DNA from: Chromatiaceae bacterium
GTDB taxonomy: Bacteria > Pseudomonadota > Gammaproteobacteria > Chromatiales > Chromatiaceae
NCBI GenBank assembly: GCA_024235415.1
Contig: JACKML010000005.1
Location: 135,001-199,000, forward strand
Direction of reading: 5' to 3'
DNA: 64,000 bases
Translations under genes and position numbers: made by a program
The notes under the pieces: generated by a model
The model's database searches: none
What the model saw: the letters and a program-made list of their open reading frames with translations, nothing else
Told to the model about the DNA's origin: nothing
Shown here: in pieces, positions 1 through 10,504 of the stretch
How the letters are laid out: every line of letters begins with the position of its first letter
How positions within the stretch are numbered: the first letter of the stretch is position 1

Positions 1-2077
<2,077 letters not shown>

Positions 2078-2176
2078 ATATAACGCCCAAGATCTTTGGG
2101 CGAAGAGAATTTGACCCCAGCGCCTAATCGATCAAACCGAACGCTTATCTGCCGCATAGCGGCAGATACAACAAAT
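2078..2176 (+). other. 23S-5S spacer with two stem-loops
   Basis: The transcribed spacer between the rRNA genes holds two clear inverted repeats: CGCCCAA (2084-2090) against TTGGGCG (2096-2102), and a perfect 10-bp stem TATCTGCCGC (2146-2155) against GCGGCAGATA (2159-2168). Such stems are typical of sites where the precursor is trimmed. That role is inferred. Confidence 0.7.
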
Positions 2177-2294
2177 TGCCTGGCGGCAATAGAGCATTGG
2201 AACCACCTGAATCCATCCCGAACTCAGAAGTGAAACGATGCATCGCCGATGGTAGTGTGGGGTTTCCCCATGTGAGAGTAGGTCACTGCCAGGC
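2177..2294 (+). rRNA. rrf: 5S ribosomal RNA
   Basis: The sequence begins TTGCCTGGCGG and ends CACTGCCAGGCTT; these two ends pair to form the terminal helix of 5S rRNA. The conserved CCATCCCGAACTCAGAAGTG loop region is present at about 2213-2232. The length of about 118 bases is normal. It is the last gene of the rRNA operon. Confidence 0.96.
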
Positions 2295-2301
2295 TTCAAT
2301 C

Positions 2302-2343
2302 AAAAAACCCCGATCGCGTGAGCGGTCGGGGTTTTTCTTTTTC
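2302..2343 (+). terminator. Rho-independent terminator of the rRNA operon
   Basis: A GC-rich stem (ACCCCGATCG against GCGGTCGGGGT) with a short loop is followed by TTTTTCTTTTTC and preceded by an A-run. It lies 8 bases after the 5S gene, as expected for rRNA operon termination. Confidence 0.93.
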
Positions 2344-2535
2344 TATGTCCCGTTTGGTGGGATTGTAAGTTTCAAGCCGAGTTATGCCTAAAGCACGCCG
2401 AGCCATGCGTGTACCTGTATGGTTCAATAGTGGTGGAAAGCCAATGGGGCGGTCGTGTTTTTTTAAGGCTGTCGCTTTGGTTGTGCAAAAAACCAACCGG
2501 GCCCATCGCATGCCCGAAGCCTGAACGAACGCTGG

Positions 2536-4401
2536 GTGCGCTGCGTGCCAAAACAACAACGAGAGGTGGTGGTGGGTACTGTAATTCGCTATGAGCTGAC
2601 GGAACTCGATCTCGATGCGCACGAGTTCGTTGTGCGAATGGCCTTTTCCGAGTTGCCCTTTGGGGTGCTTACTCTGCAACTACCGGCCTGGATCCCGGGA
2701 AGCTACATGATCCGGGATTTTGCCCGCAATATTACGCAGATTTCTGCTCACGATGCGACCGGCCCTGTCGTGCTGAGCAAACTGGATAAGCAGACGTGGG
2801 AAGTCCCGGCGTTTGCTGAAAAGCTCGTCGTCGAGTACCGGGTTTATGCGTTCGATCTCTCTGTGCGAGGGGCTTATGTCGACTGGACGCGAGCCTACTT
2901 CAATGGCGCGTGCTTATTCCTTGCGGTTAAGAACCTGCCTGAAGCTGTGTGGGAATTGCGGATCCCGCGACCTGCAGATCCGGTCACTCATGACTGGTCT
3001 GTAGCCACTACGTTACCTGTCGTCGATGTAGATGATTTCGGTTATGGCCTTTATAGCGGGCGGGGATATGCGCGTCTGATCGACTGCCCTGTCGAGATGG
3101 GGAAGTTCGAGCGCGGGCGGTTTTTGGTAGGGGATACCCCCCACTACTTCGCGGTTACTGACGGTGGGCGATTCGACATCGAGCGTTTGTGTCGTGATAT
3201 GGCTCCCATATGTGCCGAACATGCCGGAATGTTCGGGCGTCTGCCGGTAGACCGGTATCTTTTCCTTACGCTGGCTACTGCCGACGGATACGGTGGTCTC
3301 GAACACTCGGATAGCACGAGCCTCATTTGTAAACGAACAGATCTGCCGGCCAGACAGATGATCAAACCGGACAAGGCTTACCGGCAATTCCTCGGCCTGT
3401 GCAGCCATGAATATTTTCACCTTTGGAACGTGAAGCGCATCCGACCAGCTCGACTTGCTGCTGCCGATTTGGGAAGCGAGTGTTACACGGAGTTGTTGTG
3501 GGCATTCGAAGGAATCACCTCTTATTACGACGACCTGGCGTTGGTCCGTAGCGGGGTCCTGTCTGCCGAGGAATACCTGGACACCCTTGCGAACACCGTT
3601 ACACGTGTCCTCCGTACACCGGGTCGATTGCGCCAAACAGTTGCCGAGTCGAGTTTCGATGCGTGGATCAAGTTCTATAAGCAGGACGAAAATGCTCCGA
3701 ATGCTGTCGTCAGCTATTACGCTAAAGGCGCATTGGTTGCATTGGGTCTTGATGTGACGCTGCGGGAGCGGAGTGCTGATTCGCTCTCGCTCGATGATCT
3801 GATGCGCCGGTTATGGGAACGCTACGGAAGAACGGGTATTGGCGTCCCCGAACGCGGTATCGAAGTGGAGGCGGGTGAATTGCTCGGAGCGTCACTTGAA
3901 GCGTTCTTTCAGCAATACGTATACGGAAAGGAAGAGCTCCCGTTGACCGAGTGGTTCGGCAAGCTGGGCATCGGGTATCGCGTGCGCGGCGCCAACAACG
4001 CAGAGGATGTAGGGGGCTACCAACCTGCAGCGCCGTCCAATCCCCTCGCACCTGCGCTTGGCGCACGAATTGAGCCGCAGCCCGCAGGTTTGCGTGTTAC
4101 CCATGTGTATTCTGGGGGAGCAGCACGGTCCGCCGGCTTGTCGGCTGGTGACATTCTCGTCGCCGTTGATGGAGAGCGGGTCTCCGTATCCAATCTTGGA
4201 GATCTTCTCAATCGTGCCGCTGGCGACGCGGTAGAGATGCATTATTTCCATCGGGATCGATTGAGCGCATCCATGCTTCCGATCATGGCACCGCCCGATG
4301 ATACCTGTGACCTGTGGATCATTGCGACCGAGTCGCTCGACCCCAAGGTGCGATCGCGTCGAAACGCCTGGTTGAAGTCCAATCGCGTGAGTAGCCCCTG
4401 A
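2536..4401 (+). CDS. M61-family (glycyl aminopeptidase-like) peptidase with PDZ domain
   Basis: A 621-residue predicted zinc metallopeptidase of the M61 family. The N-terminal beta domain contains the WIPGSYMIRDFAR motif (about residues 51-63). The zinc-binding HEYFH (HExxH) is at about 291-295, followed by the WAFEGITSYYDD glutamate segment. A C-terminal PDZ domain sits near 515-580 (GLSAGDILVAVDGE). M61 enzymes remove N-terminal residues, preferring glycine or alanine; the substrate here is unknown. There is no obvious signal peptide. The start is uncertain: in-frame GTG codons at 2536, 2545, 2566, 2569 and 2572 are all possible and no strong ribosome site decides between them. Its stop abuts the birA start, so the two are probably co-transcribed. 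Confidence 0.9.
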   Translation: MRCVPKQQREVVVGTVIRYELTELDLDAHEFVVRMAFSELPFGVLTLQLPAWIPGSYMIRDFARNITQISAHDATGPVVLSKLDKQTWEVPAFAEKLVVEYRVYAFDLSVRGAYVDWTRAYFNGACLFLAVKNLPEAVWELRIPRPADPVTHDWSVATTLPVVDVDDFGYGLYSGRGYARLIDCPVEMGKFERGRFLVGDTPHYFAVTDGGRFDIERLCRDMAPICAEHAGMFGRLPVDRYLFLTLATADGYGGLEHSDSTSLICKRTDLPARQMIKPDKAYRQFLGLCSHEYFHLWNVKRIRPARLAAADLGSECYTELLWAFEGITSYYDDLALVRSGVLSAEEYLDTLANTVTRVLRTPGRLRQTVAESSFDAWIKFYKQDENAPNAVVSYYAKGALVALGLDVTLRERSADSLSLDDLMRRLWERYGRTGIGVPERGIEVEAGELLGASLEAFFQQYVYGKEELPLTEWFGKLGIGYRVRGANNAEDVGGYQPAAPSNPLAPALGARIEPQPAGLRVTHVYSGGAARSAGLSAGDILVAVDGERVSVSNLGDLLNRAAGDAVEMHYFHRDRLSASMLPIMAPPDDTCDLWIIATESLDPKVRSRRNAWLKSNRVSSP

Positions 4402-5397
4402 ATGAGCGGACAGGGCGTACGTGAGGCGGTGTTGTTGAAGCTCTCTGATGGCCGTTTTCACTCGGGTCAGGATCTGGCACTCGCCTTGGGGATTACGCGC
4501 ACTGCTGTCTGGAAACACGTCAAGGGGCTGGAAAAGGGGCTTGGCCTGACGATCAGCGCTATCCGTGGTCGTGGGTACCGTCTGACGGCGCCTCTCGAAC
4601 TGTTCGACGACAACCGAATCCGCGCAGAATTAAGTGGTGCTTCTAAGGCTTCTCTCGATGCTCTCTCGGTCGTCCAGGTTGTCGATTCCACCAATAGCTG
4701 TGCCAGTGCCGATCTGCCGCTACAAAGCCAGCGCGCAAAGGTATGGCTGGCCGAAATGCAGACCGCAGGTCGCGGGCGGCGCGGGCGAAAATGGGTGTCC
4801 TCTTTTGGCGAGAACCTCTACCTTTCGTTGGCCTGGCGGTTCGATCTGGCAATGAACGACTTGGCGGGGCTGAGCCTTGTGGCCGGTGTGGTAGTTGCAG
4901 AGTCACTGCAGCGTCTCGGTCTCGAGGGGCATACGTTGAAATGGCCGAACGATATCCTGTTCGATGGGCGCAAATTGTGCGGCATTCTGATCGAGGCCTC
5001 CGGTGAAGCCGGTGGGCCGGCGACAGCGGTGATCGGCATTGGTGTGAACTTCCGTATCCCGGCGGATCAAGGCGAGCTGATTGATCAGCCGTGGATGGAT
5101 TTGCAGCAGGCAGGTGCGCCCAGCGTGTCACGCAACAGGATGGCAGGGATGTTGATCGATGGCCTGATCAATGCTTGCCAGACATACGCGACACAACGCC
5201 TGTCCCCATTTCTCAACCGGTGGAATCGATTTGACCAAATGCGCGACCGGGAGGTTCTGTTGCTTCGCGGTGGTCAAGTGAATACTGGTATCTATCGCGG
5301 CATCACGACTTCCGGGGCGTTGCTGCTCGATGAGATATCGGGCCGCCGCGAGTACCACGCGGGAGAGGTCAGTCTTCGCGTCCGGGGACCAGTATGA
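4402..5397 (+). CDS. birA: Bifunctional biotin--[acetyl-CoA-carboxylase] ligase / biotin operon repressor
   Basis: A 331-residue enzyme that activates biotin with ATP and attaches it to the carrier protein of acetyl-CoA carboxylase. The N-terminal winged helix (about residues 5-60, with GITRTAVWKHVKGL) marks the repressor-type BirA. The catalytic domain carries GRGRRGRKW (about 123-131), KWPNDILFDGRKLCGILIE (about 180-198) and a C-terminal SH3-like domain. The start ATG follows directly on the upstream peptidase stop, and the end overlaps coaX by 4 bases, so the genes form one operon. A neighbouring coaX is a common gammaproteobacterial arrangement. Confidence 0.96.
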   Translation: MSGQGVREAVLLKLSDGRFHSGQDLALALGITRTAVWKHVKGLEKGLGLTISAIRGRGYRLTAPLELFDDNRIRAELSGASKASLDALSVVQVVDSTNSCASADLPLQSQRAKVWLAEMQTAGRGRRGRKWVSSFGENLYLSLAWRFDLAMNDLAGLSLVAGVVVAESLQRLGLEGHTLKWPNDILFDGRKLCGILIEASGEAGGPATAVIGIGVNFRIPADQGELIDQPWMDLQQAGAPSVSRNRMAGMLIDGLINACQTYATQRLSPFLNRWNRFDQMRDREVLLLRGGQVNTGIYRGITTSGALLLDEISGRREYHAGEVSLRVRGPV

Positions 5398-6140
5398 CCG
5401 CTTTGCTGGTTGATCTGGGGAACTCGCGGTGGAAAATCGCGCACAGCCTCGACGCTGATATCGGGCGCGTGGTCAGTGGTAGCTACGATGCTGGCAGTGC
5501 ATTCACTGCCGCGATCAACAATTGCAAGATCGAATTCGACAGGGTGCTTGTGGCCAGTGTCATCAGTCCTGAAGACGCTGCAATGCTCGTAGCAATGATC
5601 GAAAATTCTCTGCGTGTGCCCGTCCGGTTCATCAAGGCCACCGACCGCATGCCTAATGTGGTCTCCGGTTATCTGAAGCCGGAACAGCTCGGCGTCGATC
5701 GTCTGCTGGCTATGGTTGCCGCACGTGCCCGAACCAGCCAGCCGCTGTGTGTCGTAGATGCAGGCACCGCGACCACGATTGATTTCGTCGATCAGTCCGG
5801 TCAGCACATGGGTGGGGTCATCCTCCCAGGCTTGCGCCTGTTTCGCGATTGCCTGCTGGCCAATACGTCCATTCCCCGTGACAGTATCGTGGATGAACTG
5901 GCAATGCTCGGGCGTGACACGCCAACAGCAGTAGCACTGGGTGCGCGCTATGCGGTAGCGGGAATCGTCGAACGCTTTGTTTCTGGCAGTGGGTCGTTGT
6001 TCGACGGTCAGCAGGTGCAGACCTTCGTCGGTGGCGGTGATGCACCACGGATCCTGGATCTCCTGCCGCAACCGTGCACAATACTCGGCGACCTGGTTCT
6101 TAGGGGATTGGCAGTCTTGGCGGTACATGGAGATACCTAG
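5394..6140 (+). CDS. coaX: Type III pantothenate kinase
   Basis: A 248-residue enzyme for the first step of coenzyme A synthesis (pantothenate to 4'-phosphopantothenate). Features of the CoaX/ASKHA fold are the N-terminal LVDLGNSRWK phosphate loop (residues 5-14), GVDRLLAMVAAR (about 100-111), which contributes the catalytic aspartate region, and VDAGTATTIDF (about 121-131). Length is typical of the family. It overlaps birA by 4 bases (ATGA) and abuts the next gene by one base, which supports translational coupling. Confidence 0.96.
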   Translation: MTALLVDLGNSRWKIAHSLDADIGRVVSGSYDAGSAFTAAINNCKIEFDRVLVASVISPEDAAMLVAMIENSLRVPVRFIKATDRMPNVVSGYLKPEQLGVDRLLAMVAARARTSQPLCVVDAGTATTIDFVDQSGQHMGGVILPGLRLFRDCLLANTSIPRDSIVDELAMLGRDTPTAVALGARYAVAGIVERFVSGSGSLFDGQQVQTFVGGGDAPRILDLLPQPCTILGDLVLRGLAVLAVHGDT

Positions 6141-7150
6141 TGCGCTGGTTCGTTGTGTTTCTGGTGGTCGCCAACCTCGTGCTGTACTTCTGGGTGAAAC
6201 AGCAATCTCTGCCGCCGCCCGGTGTTTCGGCACTGGCGCCGCCGGATATCGGCCGGCTGCGCCTCCTCAGTGAACTGCATGGGCGAAGTGATGGGTCGAT
6301 GCCCGACTCGTCTGTGCCGCCGATTGGGGCAACCAACGATGGTGCGGCAGCCGAAAAGGCGCCTCCGGAAATTGTCATGGATGTCGGCGAGATGGATGTG
6401 GCTCCCGTTCCGGCGGCAGGCCCGATTTCCAACCGCGAATTGTCGGCCGATCAGGAGACGGCAATCCCAACGCTGCAGGCAGAGTCGACACCCATACCAC
6501 CACAGCAGCAGGTCGTTGTCGATCCAGGCGCAGACCGCGAGGCCGATGCTATGGAGGGCTCCAGCGACACATCGGTCAAAAAAGACCCAACGTATCCGCA
6601 GGGTGCCGTAGCGACGTTTCCTCCCGCGGATTCCTCGGTCAGCGACAAGAAGGCCGATACTGTGGGCGCTGTGGTTGCCACATTGCGTCCGGAGGTGCTG
6701 TCACCCAGCTGCGCAAGGGTCGGTCCTTTCACCGCGCACGAAGCGGATACGCTGATCGCATATCTGCCGGAACACCTGACGCTCTATTCAGACATCGTCG
6801 AGGAGTACACGATGGCTGATTCCTATTATGTGATGATTGCTGCGCTGCCGAGCCGCGAGGAAGGTAACCGGAAGATCCAGGAACTGGCAGATGCCGGCGT
6901 CAAAGACACCTGGTTGTTTCGCTCAGGCGAGTACCGCAACGCGATATCGCTCGGCCTTTTCACGCGCGAGGCGAGCGCCAATCGGCATGCCGAGAATATC
7001 CGGAAGAAAGGCTTTCCAAACCAGGTGATCCCGAGGGGGGTACGCAAGGAAGGGCGCTGGCTGTATCTGCGCAACCGCGACGGTGGAGACATTGGCTTGA
7101 GCCTTCCGCTGCCGGACGGAGCCTCTGCGGAGCGCCTGGCCTGCCCGTGA
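6140..7150 (+). CDS. SPOR-domain membrane protein
   Basis: A 336-residue protein with one N-terminal membrane segment (about residues 3-18), a long low-complexity Pro/Ala/Asp-rich periplasmic linker, and a C-terminal SPOR-like domain (about 229-300, YYVMIAALPSREEGNRKIQ to the IRKKGF segment). SPOR domains bind denuded peptidoglycan at division septa, so a role at the cell wall or septum is likely but not proven. The predicted start shares one base with the coaX stop. Proteins of this layout commonly follow birA-coaX in gammaproteobacteria. It is the last chromosomal protein gene before the ICE. Confidence 0.85.
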   Translation: MRWFVVFLVVANLVLYFWVKQQSLPPPGVSALAPPDIGRLRLLSELHGRSDGSMPDSSVPPIGATNDGAAAEKAPPEIVMDVGEMDVAPVPAAGPISNRELSADQETAIPTLQAESTPIPPQQQVVVDPGADREADAMEGSSDTSVKKDPTYPQGAVATFPPADSSVSDKKADTVGAVVATLRPEVLSPSCARVGPFTAHEADTLIAYLPEHLTLYSDIVEEYTMADSYYVMIAALPSREEGNRKIQELADAGVKDTWLFRSGEYRNAISLGLFTREASANRHAENIRKKGFPNQVIPRGVRKEGRWLYLRNRDGGDIGLSLPLPDGASAERLACP

Positions 7151-7231
7151 AATGAGGCCGATCCGTGTCCCGCAGGACGCCTTTTTGCTAGAATCACATG
7201 CGCCGCTCTGGTGGCGTGATCTTCAAAATGC

Positions 7232-7272
7232 GCTGGCGTAGCTCAGTAGGTAGAGCAGCTGATTTGTAATCA
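7232..7272 (+). tRNA. tRNA-Thr (anticodon TGT), 5' part only; ICE insertion target
   Basis: Seen in order: acceptor strand GCTGGCG (7232-7238), D-arm GCTC-AGTAGGTA-GAGC, anticodon strand GCTGA and loop TTTGTAA with anticodon TGT at 7265-7267, then TCA. After 7272 the expected GC of the anticodon stem, the variable loop, the T-arm and a 3' acceptor strand CGCCAGC are absent. The sequence instead continues into AAGGCGACC and ICE DNA. The gene is therefore split in the 3' side of its anticodon stem. The missing half is presumably at the far end of the ICE, outside this window. An intact tRNA may be rebuilt there. Confidence 0.85.
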
Positions 7273-7325
7273 AAGGCGACCGTCGCCGCTTGATCTTCCC
7301 AGCTACGTCTCCATCGAGGCGTAGC
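7258..7325. other. Probable left attachment junction (attL) with inverted repeats
   Basis: The chromosome-ICE boundary falls inside GCTGATTTGTAATCA of the tRNA anticodon arm. Just beyond it is an imperfect inverted repeat, ATCAAAGGCGAC (7269-7280) against GTCGCCGCTTGAT (7282-7294). Another follows: GCTACG (7302-7307) against CGTAGC (7320-7325). Short inverted repeats at a crossover are what tyrosine recombinases bind, and the integrase gene lies about 120 bases away. The exact core cannot be fixed without the other end of the element. Confidence 0.65.
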
Positions 7326-7448
7326 GGTCAACGCATCTAACCACTTGCCAGTCGTGCTGCTCCCAGCGCGTTAACGCTGGAAGCACACCGACACCGTTTG
7401 CAGGTGTGTCACCGAATTTTTAGCACGTCGGTTCTCACCTGGCAACGA

Positions 7449-8372
7449 TCAAGACGAAAATGTCTCGAGAAGACTGCGCATGCGATCCATGTCCGGATGG
7501 ACATACTGCATCGTCGTGCTGATGTTCGTGTGACCGAGCAGTTCCTGCAGCGTGCGAATATCCTTGGATGCCGCCAACTCGGTGGCCATCGTGTGACGAA
7601 GACGATGCGGCGAGATGCGGATATTGGTTGCCTTCGATAGGCGCCAGAAGCTCGCGCCCAGCTGATCGACTGTCATCGTCTTTCCCTTGAAGCCGTCGTT
7701 GAACAGCGTGACGTTGAATACCTGTTCTTTGCTACGCGGCGTTCGACCAAGGCGCTCGGTCGTCAGCAGGTACAGGTTCTCAAGTTCGGGGCGCAATGGC
7801 TGGGCGATCGGTATGAACCACTCGCGATGTGTCTTGCTCGACGTAGCTCTCAGGTGAATCGTGGCCGAATCGAAATCGATGTCCTTCCAGGTCAAACCAA
7901 CCAGCTGCAGCCTGCGGATCCCGCTGTAGTAGAAGGTGTTGATGACGATCGACCAGAACCAGGTGGGGCGAACGTAGGCGCCTTCATCGCCGGTATCGCG
8001 CAGCGCGCGCAGCACAGTCTGCAGGTCGACACTGTCGACGGTCTTCTTGCGCAGCTTCGGCGCCCGCGCCGGCGCAGTGTCTGCAAAGGGATTGCTCGTA
8101 CAGTCATGGTGACGTATCGCGTGATTCCACAATGCCCGCATGTGCCTGCGGTACGTGTTCCAGCTCTCTTCCTTCGCGCGGCTAAGCACGGCCGTCCGCC
8201 ACTTGCGGACCTCAGCGGCGTTGATCTCTTCAATCAGGTAAAGGCCGGTGTTGTCGGTGAAGCGCCGGGCGACATCGCGGTAGAGCTTGTTGGTAGCGGG
8301 GCGCAACAGGCGTTCCGAAAGGTAGTCCTCGACCAGTTCGGATATCGTTTTCAAAGGTGCAGGGTTCTTCAT
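7449..8372 (-). CDS. int: ICE tyrosine recombinase (integrase)
   Basis: A 307-residue phage-type integrase that should catalyse site-specific integration and excision at the tRNA-Thr site. The N-terminal core-binding domain spans about residues 8-100. The catalytic domain contains Arg in SGIRRLQL (153/154), HRLRH (256-260), LLGHTNISTTMQYVH (279-292, His281) and the nucleophile Tyr290. All catalytic residues appear present. It is read towards the att junction, and its ATG overlaps the relaxase stop by 4 bases (ATGA), so its translation is probably coupled to the relaxase. The region from 7326 to 7448, after its stop, holds the inverted repeat CCAGCG (7363-7368)/CGCTGG (7375-7380), which may act as a terminator or arm site. 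Confidence 0.95.
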   Translation of the reverse strand: MKNPAPLKTISELVEDYLSERLLRPATNKLYRDVARRFTDNTGLYLIEEINAAEVRKWRTAVLSRAKEESWNTYRRHMRALWNHAIRHHDCTSNPFADTAPARAPKLRKKTVDSVDLQTVLRALRDTGDEGAYVRPTWFWSIVINTFYYSGIRRLQLVGLTWKDIDFDSATIHLRATSSKTHREWFIPIAQPLRPELENLYLLTTERLGRTPRSKEQVFNVTLFNDGFKGKTMTVDQLGASFWRLSKATNIRISPHRLRHTMATELAASKDIRTLQELLGHTNISTTMQYVHPDMDRMRSLLETFSS

Positions 8373-10195
8373 TCCAACTCATCCATGTCAGAAAAGGGTG
8401 CGGACTTTACAGGACGCTTCAGTTGGTCGGCATTGAGAAGTGTCAATACGGGATTGGGTTCAGGAATTGTGATCCCAAGGACGGATTCGGCGTCGGGGAT
8501 GAGCATCACTTTCACGGTTGAAGTCCTGCGATCTTTCGCGACCTGGCAGGTCCAGACGTTGGTATCTTTCTCGGTCTTCGCGTGAAGCCTGAGCTTCTGG
8601 AAGCGCTTCTGAGCGCGCTCCCAGTGGAGAGGGCTGAAGTCGCGGAAGATCCCCGGTGTGATCAAGGCGAGGCCTTCGGTCAGCACGTGAACGCGTGCGC
8701 GCGCGGTGTTGATCTCGATGCGTCCCTCACGGATGTTGGCTTTCAGCCATTCCACGAAGCGCTGGCCGAGGTCCGTGTTGCTCTCGTCGTCGGCCGATGA
8801 ATCGGTTGATGTTTCAGCCAATGCCGCTGCTGAACGGGCCGCCTCCGTGTCCCGTTGCCCGATCGTCGCCGGATCTGAAGGGGCAATCGGCGAAGAGTCG
8901 GTATCTGGCACCTTGCTTGATCCTGCTCGGCTGATTGGTGCTTCCGGGGTGTTTGCGGGCGAGTTCTGGGGCGCGGCGGGTTTCTCGCCAAGAGATTCGG
9001 CAGTCCGGTCGTCGGCTGTTTCAGCGCTCGCTGTACCAGAAGCGGGTGGTTGCGCAGACGGCGACACCGAAAGATTGGCGGCGGTCGGCACCTCCTTGAG
9101 GTCCGGCCAGATCTGGGTCAGTTCCATGCGCAGACACGACAACGTCTGACACCAGTCACCGATCCGGATTTCACAGAACCAAACCGCCTTGTCACCATTC
9201 GCCTCGATGATGTGCCATTGCTGTAGTTCATCCATCAACCGATCGTTGCGCCCCGGGATCCCCGTCTGACCTTCCTTCGTCAGGTGTTCTCGCAGGTCGT
9301 CGAGGACGCGCTTGGATACCAGCCACAAGCTGCCGTCAGCAACGAACCCGGAGGCACCTGGCCGGTTGAGCGTGATCGTGCCCGCTCTGACCATGTGCCG
9401 TAGTCCCGTCAGCAGTCTTTCCGCAAGCGGTTTGGTGCGCGCTGCCGGCGAGCGTGTCCGCACGCCACCGGACAGGTCCCGTGCGACTGACGTACCGTCT
9501 GCCGCGTGGGCGATCGCTGCCAAAGGCCCTGCATCCTCGGTCCCGCTGATGGTGGCAAGCCATGCGTCGAGCACGGCAGGCTCCGACGCGAGCCAGTTCA
9601 GGCCAACCTGCGGCAGTAACCTGTGTACGAGCAACGGCGGCATCAGCTCATGCCGGTGGTACTCGCGCTGTGGGTTGAAGCGAAAACGGTAGTGAGCCCC
9701 CGCGGGGAGCATAGCCGTCAGTGGCTGCCAAACTTTCGGTTGTGTATCAGGCGGCGAGATGTAGGTAACAACAAGGTCAGTGATCGGCTTGCCGACATCG
9801 TGAAGGAGTGCAGCGGTTACGGCCGCGTAGGTCCAAAGGTCCTGCTGACTTGCGATTTCCTCGGCTGGTGCGCCCGCAGGTAAAAGCTGATTCCGGCGCA
9901 ATGTCAGTGCTTCGAGTATTGTCTCCAGGCCGTGACGCAGTAGCCCACCAAGCTCGGCGTGATGATGTGCCTCGGAGGCTGGCAAGCGCTGGCACAACGT
10001 TGAGTAGTTTTCGAGGACCGGGAGATAGACCTCTTGCCAGTGTCCCTCTGGCAGGCCAATGATCGACCGAAGCGCGTGCGTTGTTGATCGGAAAGGCGCG
10101 AGTAACTGCTCCGGGGTTTCCACCGGATAGTAACCGGACGGAACCGGTTCGATAGATCTGGCTTCCGAGCGCGCTTGAGGCCACATGTGCGGCAT
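8369..10195 (-). CDS. traI: TraI_2/MobH-family ICE relaxase
   Basis: A 608-residue conjugative relaxase of the kind found in PFGI-1/ICEclc/SXT elements. It nicks one strand at oriT to start transfer. The N-terminal TraI_2 domain shows the HD-like metal site: HHH (77-79), H88 in LLRHGLET, and HD (132-133) in ALLHDVGKPITDL. The middle (about 370-480) is low-complexity linker rich in Ala, Pro and Ser. The C-terminal winged-helix-like domain (about 490-600) contains FVEWLKANIREGRIEINT. Its stop overlaps the integrase start. The start ATG used here begins MPHMWPQARS; a second ATG three codons later is also possible. Confidence 0.93.
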   Translation of the reverse strand: MPHMWPQARSEARSIEPVPSGYYPVETPEQLLAPFRSTTHALRSIIGLPEGHWQEVYLPVLENYSTLCQRLPASEAHHHAELGGLLRHGLETILEALTLRRNQLLPAGAPAEEIASQQDLWTYAAVTAALLHDVGKPITDLVVTYISPPDTQPKVWQPLTAMLPAGAHYRFRFNPQREYHRHELMPPLLVHRLLPQVGLNWLASEPAVLDAWLATISGTEDAGPLAAIAHAADGTSVARDLSGGVRTRSPAARTKPLAERLLTGLRHMVRAGTITLNRPGASGFVADGSLWLVSKRVLDDLREHLTKEGQTGIPGRNDRLMDELQQWHIIEANGDKAVWFCEIRIGDWCQTLSCLRMELTQIWPDLKEVPTAANLSVSPSAQPPASGTASAETADDRTAESLGEKPAAPQNSPANTPEAPISRAGSSKVPDTDSSPIAPSDPATIGQRDTEAARSAAALAETSTDSSADDESNTDLGQRFVEWLKANIREGRIEINTARARVHVLTEGLALITPGIFRDFSPLHWERAQKRFQKLRLHAKTEKDTNVWTCQVAKDRRTSTVKVMLIPDAESVLGITIPEPNPVLTLLNADQLKRPVKSAPFSDMDELE

Positions 10196-10504
10196 AGTGC
10201 ATGCGGCCGCCGGTTACGGTGGCATTAATCCCTCCCGCGGTAGGGCGGGATTTCACGGATCGGGCTTCGCTGCACTTATTCCAGATGACCGATCCCTCGC
10301 GATCTCCAGACGCTATCCACTCGTCATACTTCGGAAATCGTAGATCACTATTCCAGCCTTTCGACGAACTGGGCCTGATGGCCAATCTCTGCCTGCTCTG
10401 TCTCCTCCGCAGTTAATCAAAGAGCAAGCAGCGGGGCTTCAGGGGCGCGCTGGTCGAGGTTGTGCGACGATCGGACAAGCAAAGCCGATCACAGACTGCC
10501 GATC
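10196..10504. other. Divergent intergenic region between relaxase and cargo
   Basis: No gene is supported here. It separates the minus-strand relaxase from the plus-strand cargo genes and should hold promoters for both. One clear inverted repeat, AATCCCTCCC (10227-10236) against GGGCGGGATT (10243-10252), lies about 32 bases upstream of the relaxase start. It could be an operator or part of the transfer origin. I could not identify oriT. Confidence 0.5.

Noticed and set aside
7273..7325. A tRNA 3' half continuing after the anticodon arm
   Set aside because: I looked for CGCCAGC and a T-arm and found neither, so the tRNA is not simply intron-like or divergent here.
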